DNA from: Hysterium pulicare CBS 123377
Taxonomy: Eukaryota; Ascomycota; Dothideomycetes; Hysteriales; Hysteriaceae
Length of the DNA stretch: 64,000 nucleotides
Direction of reading: 5' to 3'
Assembly (NCBI GenBank): GCA_000467715.1
Contig: AJFK01000038.1
Span: 1 to 64,000, forward strand
The notes under the pieces were generated by a model. That model had not been told where the DNA came from, made no database searches, and saw only the letters and a program-made list of their open reading frames with translations. Position 1 is the first letter of the stretch; every line of letters starts with the position of its first letter. This document shows positions 11,472 to 22,028 of this stretch, piece by piece. The translations under genes and the position numbers were made by a program.

Positions 11472-13076
11472 CTACCAACCTGGCTGCGGTGGCTGCGGCG
11501 TATGTCCTTGACTCCCGTATCCTCCTGCTCCATGCTGCTGTTGCTGCCCATATCCTCCGCCCTGATGCTGCTCATATCCTCCGCCTTGATGCTGCTGGTG
11601 TTGATTATAACCGCCTGGTTGGCCGTAACCTGCAGCGGGTCCTCCGTAGCCGGCTTCTTGTCCGTAGTTACCTCCGTACCCGCCTTGCGGCTGGCCACCA
11701 AAACTTTGATCATGCTGCCCATATCCGCCTTGCTGTGCAGGTGGGGGATATTGGCCCGGTGTGTGGCCTCCGGGAGGCGGAGATGAGTATTGATTGTGAC
11801 CTCCTTGTGGAGGTGCGTATTGACCTGGTGTATTCTGCTGATTGTAACCTCCATAGCTGGGTTGTTGGTGTTGGCCATACTGATCGTGGCCGCCGCCGTA
11901 CGACGGTGTTTGGCCATAGCCGCCTGGCTGCTGCTGATGTTGATTTTGTGCGCCAAAGCCGGGTGAGGGCGAGCCATAGGATGCTTGGCCATGTTGCTGA
12001 CCGTGTTGTTGACCGTGTTGTTGGCCTGGTGGATTGTATTGGCCTGGAGCTGGACTACCACCGTAACTTGGGGTGCCGTGTTGACCACCTGGTTGGTAAG
12101 ATGTCGGAGGTGCTTGACCAGTGTAGGTGCCGCCAGAGGAACCACCCGTGTGGCTATAGCCGTAATCATTCGGCTTTTGATGCTGTTACTGTGTTAGAAC
12201 AGTGGGCTCAGCGCGCGATCGGAACTATACTCACAGATCCACCACCCAACACGCCTCCGAGTAGGCCTCCCAGTCCGCCAGACGATGATGCATGGCCAGC
12301 AGACCCTCCTTGGCCACCAGATTGCTGACCATGAGATTGCTTGCCTCCTCCTAAAAGGCCGCTAGCAAGCTGGCCTACAAGGCCACCTGAACCTTGTCCA
12401 CCGCTTCCACCGTGCCCACTATTTTTGCCTCCGCCTAACAGACTCCCAGCGAGCTGTCCAACAAGATTTCCCGATCCGCCGCCTCCGGAGCCGCCATGTT
12501 GCTTTCCACCTTGTCCTGTGAGTAGATTCACAGCCATACCCTGATGATATTAGTATTTTCCGCCCCCCAAATTGGAACCGTTTGCGAGCAACATACACCG
12601 AGACCTCCAGACCTCTCTCCTGTCGGTCCATCGATGCCTCTTGTGCCTTCAACTCCCTCATCTGGCTTGGTATAGGGATTTGTGCCCTGGGCGGGTGTTA
12701 CTGCAGGGGAGTGCACGGATGCTGAAGTCTCGGTGGGTTGGTCCCATTGCGATTTGCCGGTACCTATCTCCACGACTACATGTATGCCATCAGTCCCAAT
12801 GTTCAATAAAAGCTCGTTCTTGGATTTGGACGGCTTGGTAGCTCTTCGCGGTCGTTACGCACAGTAGTATTTTCGCGACCTGCGGGCGAGTCAGCATGAG
12901 ACTTGGTGGAGTTGGCAATGTAGTTCAGGCTCTGATAGGCGAAGAAAGGGTGTCTTATGAGGGACTTACTGATTATCCCACTGGGCTATCCATCCTGCTG
13001 GTAGCTTGGGAAGGTTTGGATCTGTAGGGCCAGCATCAGGACTTAGAGGGGGATGCGGCGGGGTAGGATTGGCCAT
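11472..13076 (-). CDS. WW-domain protein with Gly/Tyr/Gln-rich prion-like tail
   Basis: Predicted protein of 439 residues from five exons: 12970-13076, 12863-12879 (only 17 nt), 12597-12775, 12235-12540 and 11472-12182. Introns are 90, 87, 56 and 52 nt. Residues 25-55 form a WW domain: [12 protein letters not shown], then SRKYYF, then GKSQWDQP, with signature Trp at 29 and 52 and Pro at 55; WW domains bind Pro-rich peptides. The 17-nt exon supplies the strand-2 aromatics. Exon 4 encodes two copies of LVGQLA(x)2LLGGGK followed by a related [12 protein letters not shown]. Exon 5 is a low-complexity tail rich in Gly, Tyr, Gln and Pro with QHG, GGYGQ and GGYNQ repeats, ending PPQPGW. It has no methionine codon in frame, so a start-codon-based search would miss it; a longer-looking frame on the same strand is only a shadow. 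Such tails often drive condensates. The cellular role is unknown. Confidence 0.75.
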
Positions 13077-13597
13077 AGTATGCGTGTTGTAATTTCAACC
13101 AGGGAAAATGTGGAAAATATCAGGTTGGGAGATGTCGATAGAGGAATATATCTGCCTCAAGAGGTCAGCTTATATTGACGTTAACGCACAAGCCGAAACC
13201 GTGTTGATGCGTATGCAACAGAGGCTATGCATATCGGTAGAGAGAAAGTAAGCACCATCCAAGCTGAGCACAGCCTCATTTCAGACGCCACTTCTAGCTT
13301 CTCTGTCATCGTGGCGCACCTGTTCTCGGACCCTCTTCCGCAAATTGAAAGCATCGCGGCATGGAATAGTCTGTGTTCATTCACCACCTTTTCGTTCGGA
13401 TCAAATATGCAATACACGTTTCTACTATGCATTTACTATAGATCACGTTGGGAATTGTGATCAATCCAGCTGTACTGGAAACAGTATACCGCAACAACTT
13501 AGTAATGATGAAGTCGCCTAACTGTCCTCAAATGTATAACGAAGCTTTGATCCATCATCCAGTAGCCCATAACCCTAAGCGATATTCGTTTCCATAA
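13077..13597. other. 521-bp spacer between two minus-strand genes
   Basis: It should contain the promoter of the WW-domain gene and the 3' UTR of the F-box gene. Nothing else is recognised. Confidence 0.5.
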
Positions 13598-15845
13598 TCA
13601 TAACCATATTTCCTCGTCCGTAAGGTCCTGCCCATTCCAGTCATCGTCTCCACTGATCTCGTCATCCAGAAAGTCATGCTCACTCCAAATCTTCTCCCTG
13701 GGGTGAAGGTTATCAATGCGAATGTCAACCACACGACATAAACCTTGGATATACTTGTCCTGAATGGCTGAGTCCGACTGATCGTCTTCATCGCCGGATA
13801 ACCCACTGTGGGAAGAAAACCTTGCACGAGATCGAAGTCGCTGTGATCCCCATGTCTCCTTTGACTTCTCCCCACGGGTTTGATCCTGTGATTTGCGCCT
13901 AGGTAGGATGGGTATATCACTATCCGAAGCATCGTCTCCAATTTGAGAAATCGTACCCTCAGCATCGGTAGGAATGTTCATAGTTGGTCGCGTAGCTTGC
14001 CACTCCCTGAAAGCGCGAAGTGATACCAGGTGGGCACTAGGCGGCGATAATCTGCGTAAGTAGACTCTTCGAAATCGGTTGATCCATTCTCTTCTGAATG
14101 TAGCTCGATCACGCCAATTGATATCAACCATCGCCGTTAAGACGAGTTCGCGAAGGTGCGGAAGCTCTTCGGCGGAATCAATGATCGAGTGGAAGAAAGC
14201 CTCTGCGGCACTAGCAGTCCATTTCCGGAGATAGATCATCTCAATAGCCCTTAAAGTCGAAGGCCAGCTTGGAATCTCGTCGTCCTTGAGAAGATCCACA
14301 TACTTAGGGTCGGAGTCCTGAGCTGTGGCGAAGGTATTGTAGTAGTTGAGATCCATCGTAAGAACTTCCAGCCGAGGGCAAGACCGCTTAAGATCCACAA
14401 GAAATGAAATATCCAGAGACTGATTGTGATTCAAAATCAACTCTTCCAGGTGGCTACCATGAGTGAGTAGAAAGGCATGAAGTGCAGTCGACGTCAAATC
14501 GCCACAACCGGTAACATTGAGGTTGACGAGACCTTGAGGAAGGAGTGGAAGAAGATTGCCATTGACAATGGTGCAAGACTCGAATGTCAAAGACTTGAGT
14601 TTGGGCAACACAGCTAGGGCTGATGCTAGGAATTCTTCCGCTGTTGGTTCCGCTATCCGTTCCGTGTCGTTCTCCATACGGATCGGGATGTGTTGATAGT
14701 TAGTGAGAATAACTTCTTCCAGGTTACGGAACGCACTATTGCTGTGGATTTCTTTGATCCAAAGCAAGCCCTGAGAACAGAAAGACGCGTTCCACCTCCA
14801 ACTCTTGAGGTGTATGTCGCTTTGACTCAAGGCAGCAAATAACTCGTCTGGATAATGCCAACGCACGCTCTTGAACCTTGTTCTGTAGGGCGGCCTATCT
14901 AAAGGATCGAAAATGTCAACTTCCTTGAGCGTGCTCAAGGACATGATCAAAGCTACAAGGTCAGTGTCACCGTTTCCAGGAGTCGTCAGAGAAGGCATTT
15001 TAGTGCCGTCCAGTTCTACTCGCTTCACCATGACTTGATAGTCCTCTTGATGATCTGGGGTAGGTTCTATGAGGTGCCGAACCAGTTTATTTCTCCGAGC
15101 CTTTTCGAGAGCGAGAATTGGAGGGTTCCGGTAGAGTGCAGTCAGAGCGGGTTTCGTGAATGTGGAACAAAGACGAGCCATATTGAGAAGCCATGAAACT
15201 GATGGCGCTTGAACGAGGTTCTCATCATGCAGAGGATGGGAGGCGTAAACGAAAATTTGTAGGAGAACATGATAAGGCAAAGAAGCCCACGCAGGTATCT
15301 TTCGATCACTAACAATCGCTAGCATGTGGGTATTCGAAAGCTTCGCGGTAGGAGCTATAAACTTTGATCAGAGTGGTTCGCGAGCTCGAAAGTGCAGTAT
15401 TCTCACCTTTCACAGGTCCTCCAAGTCTACCCAGCACTCTTGTCCGTTGATGTCGAGTCTTCTTTTGTCCTTTGGTGCTTGTCCTGGGACGCTTACTTTG
15501 TGGCCGAGGTGCCGCTTGCTCACTCTCGCTCCCGCTTTCGTCTTCTATCTCTTCGTCGGTATCGGGTTCTCTGTAGGACACAATCCTCTTTTTCTGCCGC
15601 CGCCGAGGATCATCAGATGCTTCATCGGATTCCGGATCCTTATACGAATTGTTGCGATTTCGCCGCGGCCTGGAAGACTTAGGAGGTGTTGCATTCGCGG
15701 TCCTTCTGCTAGAGCGGCGCTGAATACGAGGGACCGTTTTCTGCGGTGTGTAGTCTTCACCGGAATCTTCCAGCATTTCATCATCGGTACTGGGCTCCTG
15801 ATATGATACCGGCGCCCGTTTACGCTTGAGGTCGCGGTCCTGCAT
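13598..15845 (-). CDS. F-box/leucine-rich-repeat-like protein with acidic repeat N-terminus
   Basis: Predicted protein of 731 residues from exons 15407-15845 and 13598-15354 (52-nt intron, phase 1). F-box proteins dock substrates to SCF ubiquitin ligases through Skp1. The F-box sits at about residues 166-215 (IPAWASLPYHVLLQIFVYAS, followed by LCSTFTKPALTALYRNP). After it come irregular leucine-rich repeats (LPKLKSLTFESC, LVNLNVTGCGDL, HLEELILNHNQSL, RLEVLTMDLNYY). The first 150 residues are basic and disordered and hold three related acidic motifs, SYQEPSTDDE, SYKDPESDEA and SYREPDTDEE, separated by Arg/Lys clusters that look like nuclear localisation signals. The tail is acidic (DDEISGDDDWNGQDLTDEE). 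The ATG within exon 2 at 15325 would remove the N-terminal region but keep the F-box, so an alternative start is possible. The substrate is unknown. Confidence 0.8.
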
Positions 15846-17111
15846 GGTGGATCGAAGGCAAGTCGCAGAATAGCGCGAAGATGATTGCAGCGATTAAAGG
15901 TTGTTGCAAACCGTTGAAACGAGCGTGGTTGTTATCGCGCATGTGCAGGAATTATAAGGACGGCCAAGCGCAAGGATTTTGATGATTCATCGTGGAGAGA
16001 ACGAAAACGGTGCCTATGACGGCGGAGTACTTCAAGTTGGGGACGACTTTCAACCACAGGATCAACGTCGGCCCGATCTTTTCCGGCCATCAGGCACGTG
16101 ATTCTCTCCCAGTCCATTGAACGAATGCGAAGATGAACATGCGGGGAATGCACTATAGCTTCACTGCCATCCATGGAAAGTATCCGAGAATGCGTTCCTC
16201 ATGCCGTCTCCCGAAGTCTGGTTTCCAGTTCAGCTGACAGGTTCACCAACGAAAGGGTGGATTAGACTGAGTTACGCTAAGCATGACTGATATTGTGCTG
16301 TGGTAACAATAAGCTGGCCATCTGGATGAATAGGATTGAATAGGATTGAATAATGCATTTACGAGTTGATAGACAAGAGCTGCGCGTTGGCTCAGGCAGA
16401 CATTGTACAGCAAGAGAGGTAGGTTAATAATAAACAGCAAGGAGCCGCGCCGTTGTTATTCTACGCTAAGGCTGTCGCCAAGGCTAAACAGCTTTTGCGC
16501 AAACCTCCCGAAAGGCATGCTGCAGCTGCTCCAGAGACACGCTTATGAGACAATTGCTGCCTTTTCATTGCTCTGATACCCTTTATTTTCCTTTCTTTAC
16601 CTTCCTTCCCTTCTTCGAACGCGACATTCATTCCCAAGGTTTGTTGTGCTCTTCCTCTCACACGACCCCCTAGGAATCATACAGTGCGGCCCAAGTTCCT
16701 GCTGCCGGGTATTGGCATCTTCACACCCATTGTTTTCGAGTCTTCCACTTGTTCACCGGCTTTTTTGCGCAGGCTCGTGCATCATTTCGTCCTTGTCCTT
16801 GTCCAAGGACGCTCTCCTCTATCATTGGCTTGACGCGCGACATACTTGCGCACATGCCACGTGCTATATAAACATTGTGAGCAATAGCATTCACTCGCCG
16901 GTGGGGATGCTCTGGGCGCGTGGTTACTGTAGGCGATTAAAGTGCTGAGAGTGCGAAGGCAGTGAGCCGCCATCTCCGCATTACCACTTGCTCGTCCTCG
17001 CGTCATGAACTTCAAAAAACCTAGTGAACTGCAGTGCACTTCGCGTCTTGTGTCATCCTCCGCTTTCCCGCTACATATATCTGCTTGACCAGCTTTTGAC
17101 AGCACGAGAGC
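15846..17111. promoter_or_regulatory. Divergent promoter region, F-box gene / SUZ12-like gene
   Basis: A 1.27-kb spacer between genes starting away from each other. A small tandem repeat (AGGATTGAAT, two copies) lies near 16329-16348. CT-rich leaders are seen toward the SUZ12-like gene. No gene is supported. Confidence 0.45.
16824..16873 (+). promoter_or_regulatory. Likely core promoter with inverted CCAAT, E-box and TATA
   Basis: ATTGG (an inverted CCAAT box) at 16824-16828, the palindrome CACGTG at 16858-16863 and CTATATAAAC at 16864-16873 lie in order about 240 bp upstream of the SUZ12-like ATG. CACGTG is the usual site of bHLH factors, and ATTGG of the HAP complex. Assignment to the SUZ12-like gene is by position only. 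Confidence 0.4.
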
Positions 17112-19398
17112 ATGGTGAAGACGCAAGACGCTGAATTCGCCAGATTGAACAACGGAAATATCCTCTTCTACAACTTACACACCTTGAGAAATCGACTCTT
17201 CCTGAACCGAAATCTCAGGCGCGTCTTGGACCAACACCAACAAAATTTGAACCTAAAATCCCCGATTTCTGATTTTGAGATCAATACCGGCAACCAAAAA
17301 AATTGGACATTTCCTACCCTGGAAATGTTACACAACTTCAGTCAGAAGAAGACCTTTTGGGCCGACGTAAAAGCCATCAAGCCTATGAACCCCGATGGCG
17401 ATGTCGACATGACGGATGCGAGTCCGTCGAAGAAAAAGGGATTGCTTTTGAAAATGCGGTGTCAACTCAATGTCACTTTTTGGGAGCCCCAATTAGGCGA
17501 ACAAATTTTCAAGCAAACTTATTGGGCCGAGATCACTGCCGTTCGCACTGGAAACGGCAAGAAGGCTTTCGCGCTGAGCTTGGAGCAAGGGCCGATTCAA
17601 ATCGAATCGCATCAATTACTTGTCAAAATACCTCCAAACTCGGCCAATTGGAAAAAGGGCCTTGATCCAACACGCTACGAGGCCCATATAAGCATCAACT
17701 TTCTCAGCAGCGATGACAAATCCGTATTCGTCTCACATCTACGACCAAGGCTATCGACAGATACTCGGCTCATGGCCAAATGGACCAACATGTCACAGTT
17801 GCCCAAGGATGATCAGTTAGTGCCAATATATGTTGCTGTCGGTGGGCAGCTTAAGCCTCTCGGATTTGGACTGGAAGTGGACATGGGTTGGAAGACCCAT
17901 AAAGACAAAACGCCCATGATGGCATGGAACCGGGCACTGAAGTCTAGACAGACAAATCAGTTGCCTTCTCCAGTTTCGGAAACAAGAACTGTCCGTGAGC
18001 AGCTCCGAATTACCTGGGTCATTAAGAAGGGTCAGCGGTTTGCGAAGAAATCTGCGCACTGTGGGATCTGCCAGGAAGATTGTCGTACCTTCGATGATTT
18101 ACGCCTACATCTTAAGTTATCACACGAGACATACAAGGTCAAGGTGGTGGAGAAGAAGAAAGACCTTGACGACTCTGTCTTCATCGAGGCACGCTTTGAG
18201 CTAGAAGTAACAAATAGCTATGACTTTAGGGCGAGCGACCGTGCACCAGACGCCAAAGACATAACTCAGATCGCCCCCAGTGAGCCATTCAATAAACAGA
18301 AATTTCTGAATGGTGATGAAAGTTGGGTTCTAAGGGCGACCTTAGACAAACGGAAGCAAGCCCCGCCGAAAGCTACAGTGACGGGCATCCCGATGGTCAA
18401 GGCAAAGGCGGTCGATCAAATTGTGCCAAGGCAGCTTGCCAATAGGAAGCAGTATAAAGTCCCTCGAGCTCCCCCAGGCATCACCTTCTACAAAACAGTT
18501 ACGAAACGCCCTTTGGAGGAAGGCGAGTGGGTCAGTGAGAGTGATGACGATGTAGATCTATTCTGGCTCAAACTGAGGAGGAGCGGCGCGATAAGTGACT
18601 CAGACACGCCAGAACCAGCGAAAAGGTTCATGAGAAAATTCGACGACCATATTCAGGATGAACGGTTGACAGATGACGTTCACCTTGGAGATGCTGTTCT
18701 CCGTTTTGCTCTTGAAAACCGCGAGTGGCTGCAACAGCCAGATATGGCGCAAGAATTCCGGAAGAAAGTTACGGAACTTCGAAATGATAGGATCATAATT
18801 GAAGATGTCTACAAACGATGCGTAGAAATTTCCCGAGAACGACCGCGCAAGAAGGCCAAGCTAGACAGGCGTCATGAGAAGAAAGGAGTACATTCTACTC
18901 CTCCACAAACACCGGATTCTGCTTCACCAAATAGGAGCGTACAATCCACCCCAGGCTCGTCTCGCGATGTGAATGGCATTGATGTAGGATTGGGCGAGAA
19001 GAACAAACGGAAAAACAAAGGAAAACAAAAATCATCTCAGGGGAGAAACCTGAGCAATGATGCCGGAGAGAGAAGCAGTTCTCTGCTGAATAGAGTCGAT
19101 GAAGATTTCATTCATCAGGAAGGTACACAAACAACTGACTACGATCGCTGTATTTGCGGACAATCAGCCGAATCAGTGGGCAATGTGCAAAAGCTCATTT
19201 GGTGTGAGAACCCGGTAAGTTTGTACCTGTGTAGCATGCAGGGATTGTCACTGTCTATGAATGACCAATTTTGACAACTTACAGGATTGCATTCGGCATT
19301 GCTTCCATCTCGCATGTTTATCATCGCGTTGGAGAGAGCATCCCGATCCACAACGGAACAACTGGTTCTGTAAAGATTGCCGAACGAAGTCAGACTGA
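17112..19398 (+). CDS. SUZ12-like Polycomb (PRC2) subunit with C-terminal PHD finger
   Basis: Predicted protein of 738 residues from exons 17112-19214 and 19285-19398 (70-nt intron, phase 0). SUZ12 is the structural subunit of PRC2, which trimethylates H3K27 in facultative heterochromatin. Seen: a C2H2 zinc finger at about residues 317-338 (CGICQEDCRTF, HLKLSH); a VEFS box at about 470-575 beginning EGEWVSESDDDVDLFWLKL and including LRFALENREWL, the part that binds the EZH2-type enzyme; then a basic segment (RPRKKAKLDRR). The second exon completes a PHD finger from about residue 680: CIC, IWCENPDC, CFHLAC and WFCKDC give the Cys4-His-Cys3 pattern. Human SUZ12 has no PHD finger, so the fusion is notable; whether it is common in related fungi I cannot tell. 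Without the intron the frame runs into a stop shortly after the PHD start, so splicing decides whether the finger is made. Confidence 0.85.
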
Positions 19399-20624
19399 TT
19401 CTAGATCTCCTCAATACGTTACCCAACAAGCGGTCTGCGTTGCTAGATATTCCAATCGCGTTTCGCAGTTGGAAGGATGATAACACCGTGGCTAGAGTAG
19501 AGCAGCACTATTTCCACGGGTCTAGCACTCCTGAACGAAATTTTGTGTTACATATCTATAGCAAGGCGCTCGGATGGCATTGACGCCATTTGCATTGTCT
19601 ATTAATTTGGTTTTCTTTAGTTTGTGTTACCTGCATCTCCTGGCGTACTTACGTCCATAGCTCAGATGAACTGTATTATATCCATATTTTCTTGGTCGGG
19701 GAGGTAGCGTACCTTATTCCATGAATGTTTAAAGAGACGAAACTTGGATTGCAAGTTGCTGAATAGTGAGCGCTGCCTTTAAAATTTTCAGGGTACAGTG
19801 ATCCTGCAGAAGTTAGCCAGTATTGCATCTTCGAGTATTCCTTACAGTTACGCGCCAGCTTACATACGCCCCTTCCTCATCATTCACCTTGCAATGGCAA
19901 GAAGTCGTTATTAGGCATCATTAGATGTGGGCGAGAATGCAAGCTCACTAGTAAGTCGTCTTGATTGGCCTGTATCATGATATCCTTCTTGCTTAACGAA
20001 ATATCACCATGTTTCTATTTCCCTTCTCAAAAGTCGCCAGAATTCTCTCCGAGATCTCTTATCTTGGGCTGTTTGATATGATATGGCCGGGCGGACGTCT
20101 GAGGGCATCACTGGTCCTGTCTCACCGTCGGCCCTCAGATTTGGAAGGCTCCCGTGCGAAATTCTGTTAAGAGATCCTCACAAGGTTAGTATCACGAAGG
20201 AGCACTGTTGCCCGCTGCACCAAAGATGATATGAGCCGCGGAAGTGGAGGTGCAAGTCGAGTGCATTCCAACCACTGCGACTGCCAATAATGGAAAATGC
20301 CCCCAAGGTAAGAGTGACGGCAACCTTCGCGGAAGGTCCACAGCGCTCAGTCAAAACAAGATCGTCTTCTCTTCTCCAACCAAACCTCTTTCACTCCACT
20401 CCACTCAACATCTTTACTGATCAACAATTACCTTGCCAGGCATTGGAGTATCCGTCATCGTTTATCGATTGCCTATCGACTATCCGAGCATCGTCCAAGT
20501 ATCATCAACTCCCAGCTCACCGCCGTCTCTTCCAGTTTGCTCTCAGCTTTACCATTGCCAATAGACCATCGAGTGAGTGCAATCAAGGTTCACTTTTGAA
20601 CTGATCTAACACGGAATAGTCAAG
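19399..20624. other. Intergenic region with leader intron of the mucin-like gene
   Basis: No gene is supported. The last 300 bp are CT-rich. A good intron, 20573-20619 (GTGAGT...CTAACACGGAATAG), ends five bases before the ATG at 20625. Splicing it joins an upstream ATG at 20290 in frame to the downstream gene, but the upstream part does not look like protein, so I treat it as 5' UTR. Confidence 0.45.
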
Positions 20625-22028
20625 ATGAGGCTCTTCAACTCGGTTCTCACCGTCACTCCTCTTCTTTCACTTGTCGCCCTTGCTGTTGATTATGCCGGGA
20701 CAACGACGCTCCTCCCAGCGGTGACAACCAGCACGATATTGGTTGACCCTTCAACTAGCATTGCGAGCACGACGACGCAGGTTGATACTGTATTGGTCAA
20801 GATCTCATCTTCCAAGACAACGTCAACTTCCAGGTCCACATCAACTTCCAAAACGACGTCGACTTCCAAAACAACATCAACTCACAAAGTGACCTCGACT
20901 TCTAAGGCGACGCTAATCCATGAGACGACGAGGACCTCTACGCACCTCGAAACGATGACGATCAAGACCCCAACTGCGAAACCGACCACATCTACGCGTA
21001 CTCATGTCGTATGGGTCAAAGTCATCCCTTCTGAAACGACGACCACATCTACAGTGGCCGAGCGAAGCTCTACCATCGCATCAACAAGCAGTACGCAACT
21101 CGAAATCATAACGCTTTGGCCAACAACTACCACGTCGACGTCGTTGACGACGAGTACGTCAACACACACCACATTGGTCCTTGTCGTACCCTTCACCTCG
21201 AATACGACGATTACGCAAGTTGAAACCACAACGCTCAAACCCTCATCTTCTGTGACGACGACAACGACTACTGAAGCCCACAACATCACGGTAGTGCCAC
21301 CATATTCTGTGACGACAACGATCACTCAAGTCCAAAACACAACGATAGTGCCCCCATCTTCTGTGACAACGACAACGACTACTCAAGCCCAGAACATAAC
21401 GGTAGTGCCCCTATCTTCTGAGAAGACGATAACGACTACCTTCACGCCACAACCAATTAGTACAACGGTCAATATCACGATGAGCAACACGATCACGGAA
21501 ACTCAGACGGTCGAGACGACAATTCCTGTCGAAGTGACAAGCGTTTACAACACAACGAACACGATTCAAACGACCAGCCAAACCACGACGACAATCACTT
21601 CGACGGCGACGGCAAGTGTCACTTCGGAATATACTTTGACCGTCACATCGACTGATGTCAGAACCCACGATGTCTACACCTCAACCTCCGTGGGTAATGA
21701 TGGCACCGCAACTGTGCAAATTCAGCCCGTCGAATTCTCGACATCGACGTTGTATCCATCCACCAGCACTTCGACCAAGTTTTCGACCGTGACCACCAGT
21801 CCCACCGCCATCTCCTGGGTCCGTCGATCCGATTCGCCTGCTGGACATCCTTTTCTTGTCGATTCGGCCGAGGATCCGGAACGGACGTACCTCATTATGA
21901 AGAGCATGGCACGTGCCAACCGTATGACCTCGCTCCAACTCTGGGCCGTCTATCTCACGTTTGGGTTTTTCATTGTCTGGGCCATAGCCATGAAGTACTA
22001 TTTCCCTACTCGGGTTCAGTGGCTTTAG
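20625..22028 (+). CDS. Ser/Thr-rich mucin-like single-pass membrane protein
   Basis: A 467-residue protein in one exon. It begins with a hydrophobic signal peptide (MRLFNSVLTVTPLLSLVALA). Most of the rest is Thr/Ser/Val with SKTTSTS-type runs and three imperfect copies of a unit built around NITVVPPxSVTTTITQ. These are likely O-mannosylated. Near the C-terminus a hydrophobic helix (LWAVYLTFGFFIVWAIAMKY) is followed by a short basic tail (FPTRVQWL). This fits a transmembrane anchor better than a GPI signal, because charged and bulky residues follow the helix. The shape matches fungal cell-wall stress sensors of the Wsc/Mid2 type, but no cysteine-rich WSC domain is seen, so that role is only a possibility. 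The codon repeats give a skewed sequence with long antisense open frames that are not genes. Confidence 0.75.
   Translation: MRLFNSVLTVTPLLSLVALAVDYAGTTTLLPAVTTSTILVDPSTSIASTTTQVDTVLVKISSSKTTSTSRSTSTSKTTSTSKTTSTHKVTSTSKATLIHETTRTSTHLETMTIKTPTAKPTTSTRTHVVWVKVIPSETTTTSTVAERSSTIASTSSTQLEIITLWPTTTTSTSLTTSTSTHTTLVLVVPFTSNTTITQVETTTLKPSSSVTTTTTTEAHNITVVPPYSVTTTITQVQNTTIVPPSSVTTTTTTQAQNITVVPLSSEKTITTTFTPQPISTTVNITMSNTITETQTVETTIPVEVTSVYNTTNTIQTTSQTTTTITSTATASVTSEYTLTVTSTDVRTHDVYTSTSVGNDGTATVQIQPVEFSTSTLYPSTSTSTKFSTVTTSPTAISWVRRSDSPAGHPFLVDSAEDPERTYLIMKSMARANRMTSLQLWAVYLTFGFFIVWAIAMKYYFPTRVQWL

Noticed and set aside
11447-12169. Minus-strand frame of 240 codons with Asn/His/Thr repeats
   Set aside because: Frame-shifted shadow of the Gly/Tyr/Gln tail of the WW-domain gene; the true frame joins the upstream exons in phase and ends at 11472.
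11489-12328. Plus-strand frame of 279 codons
   Set aside because: Antisense shadow of the same repetitive exon.
21002-21938. Antisense open frames in the mucin-like gene
   Set aside because: They are made by the ACN/TCN codon repeats of the real gene.
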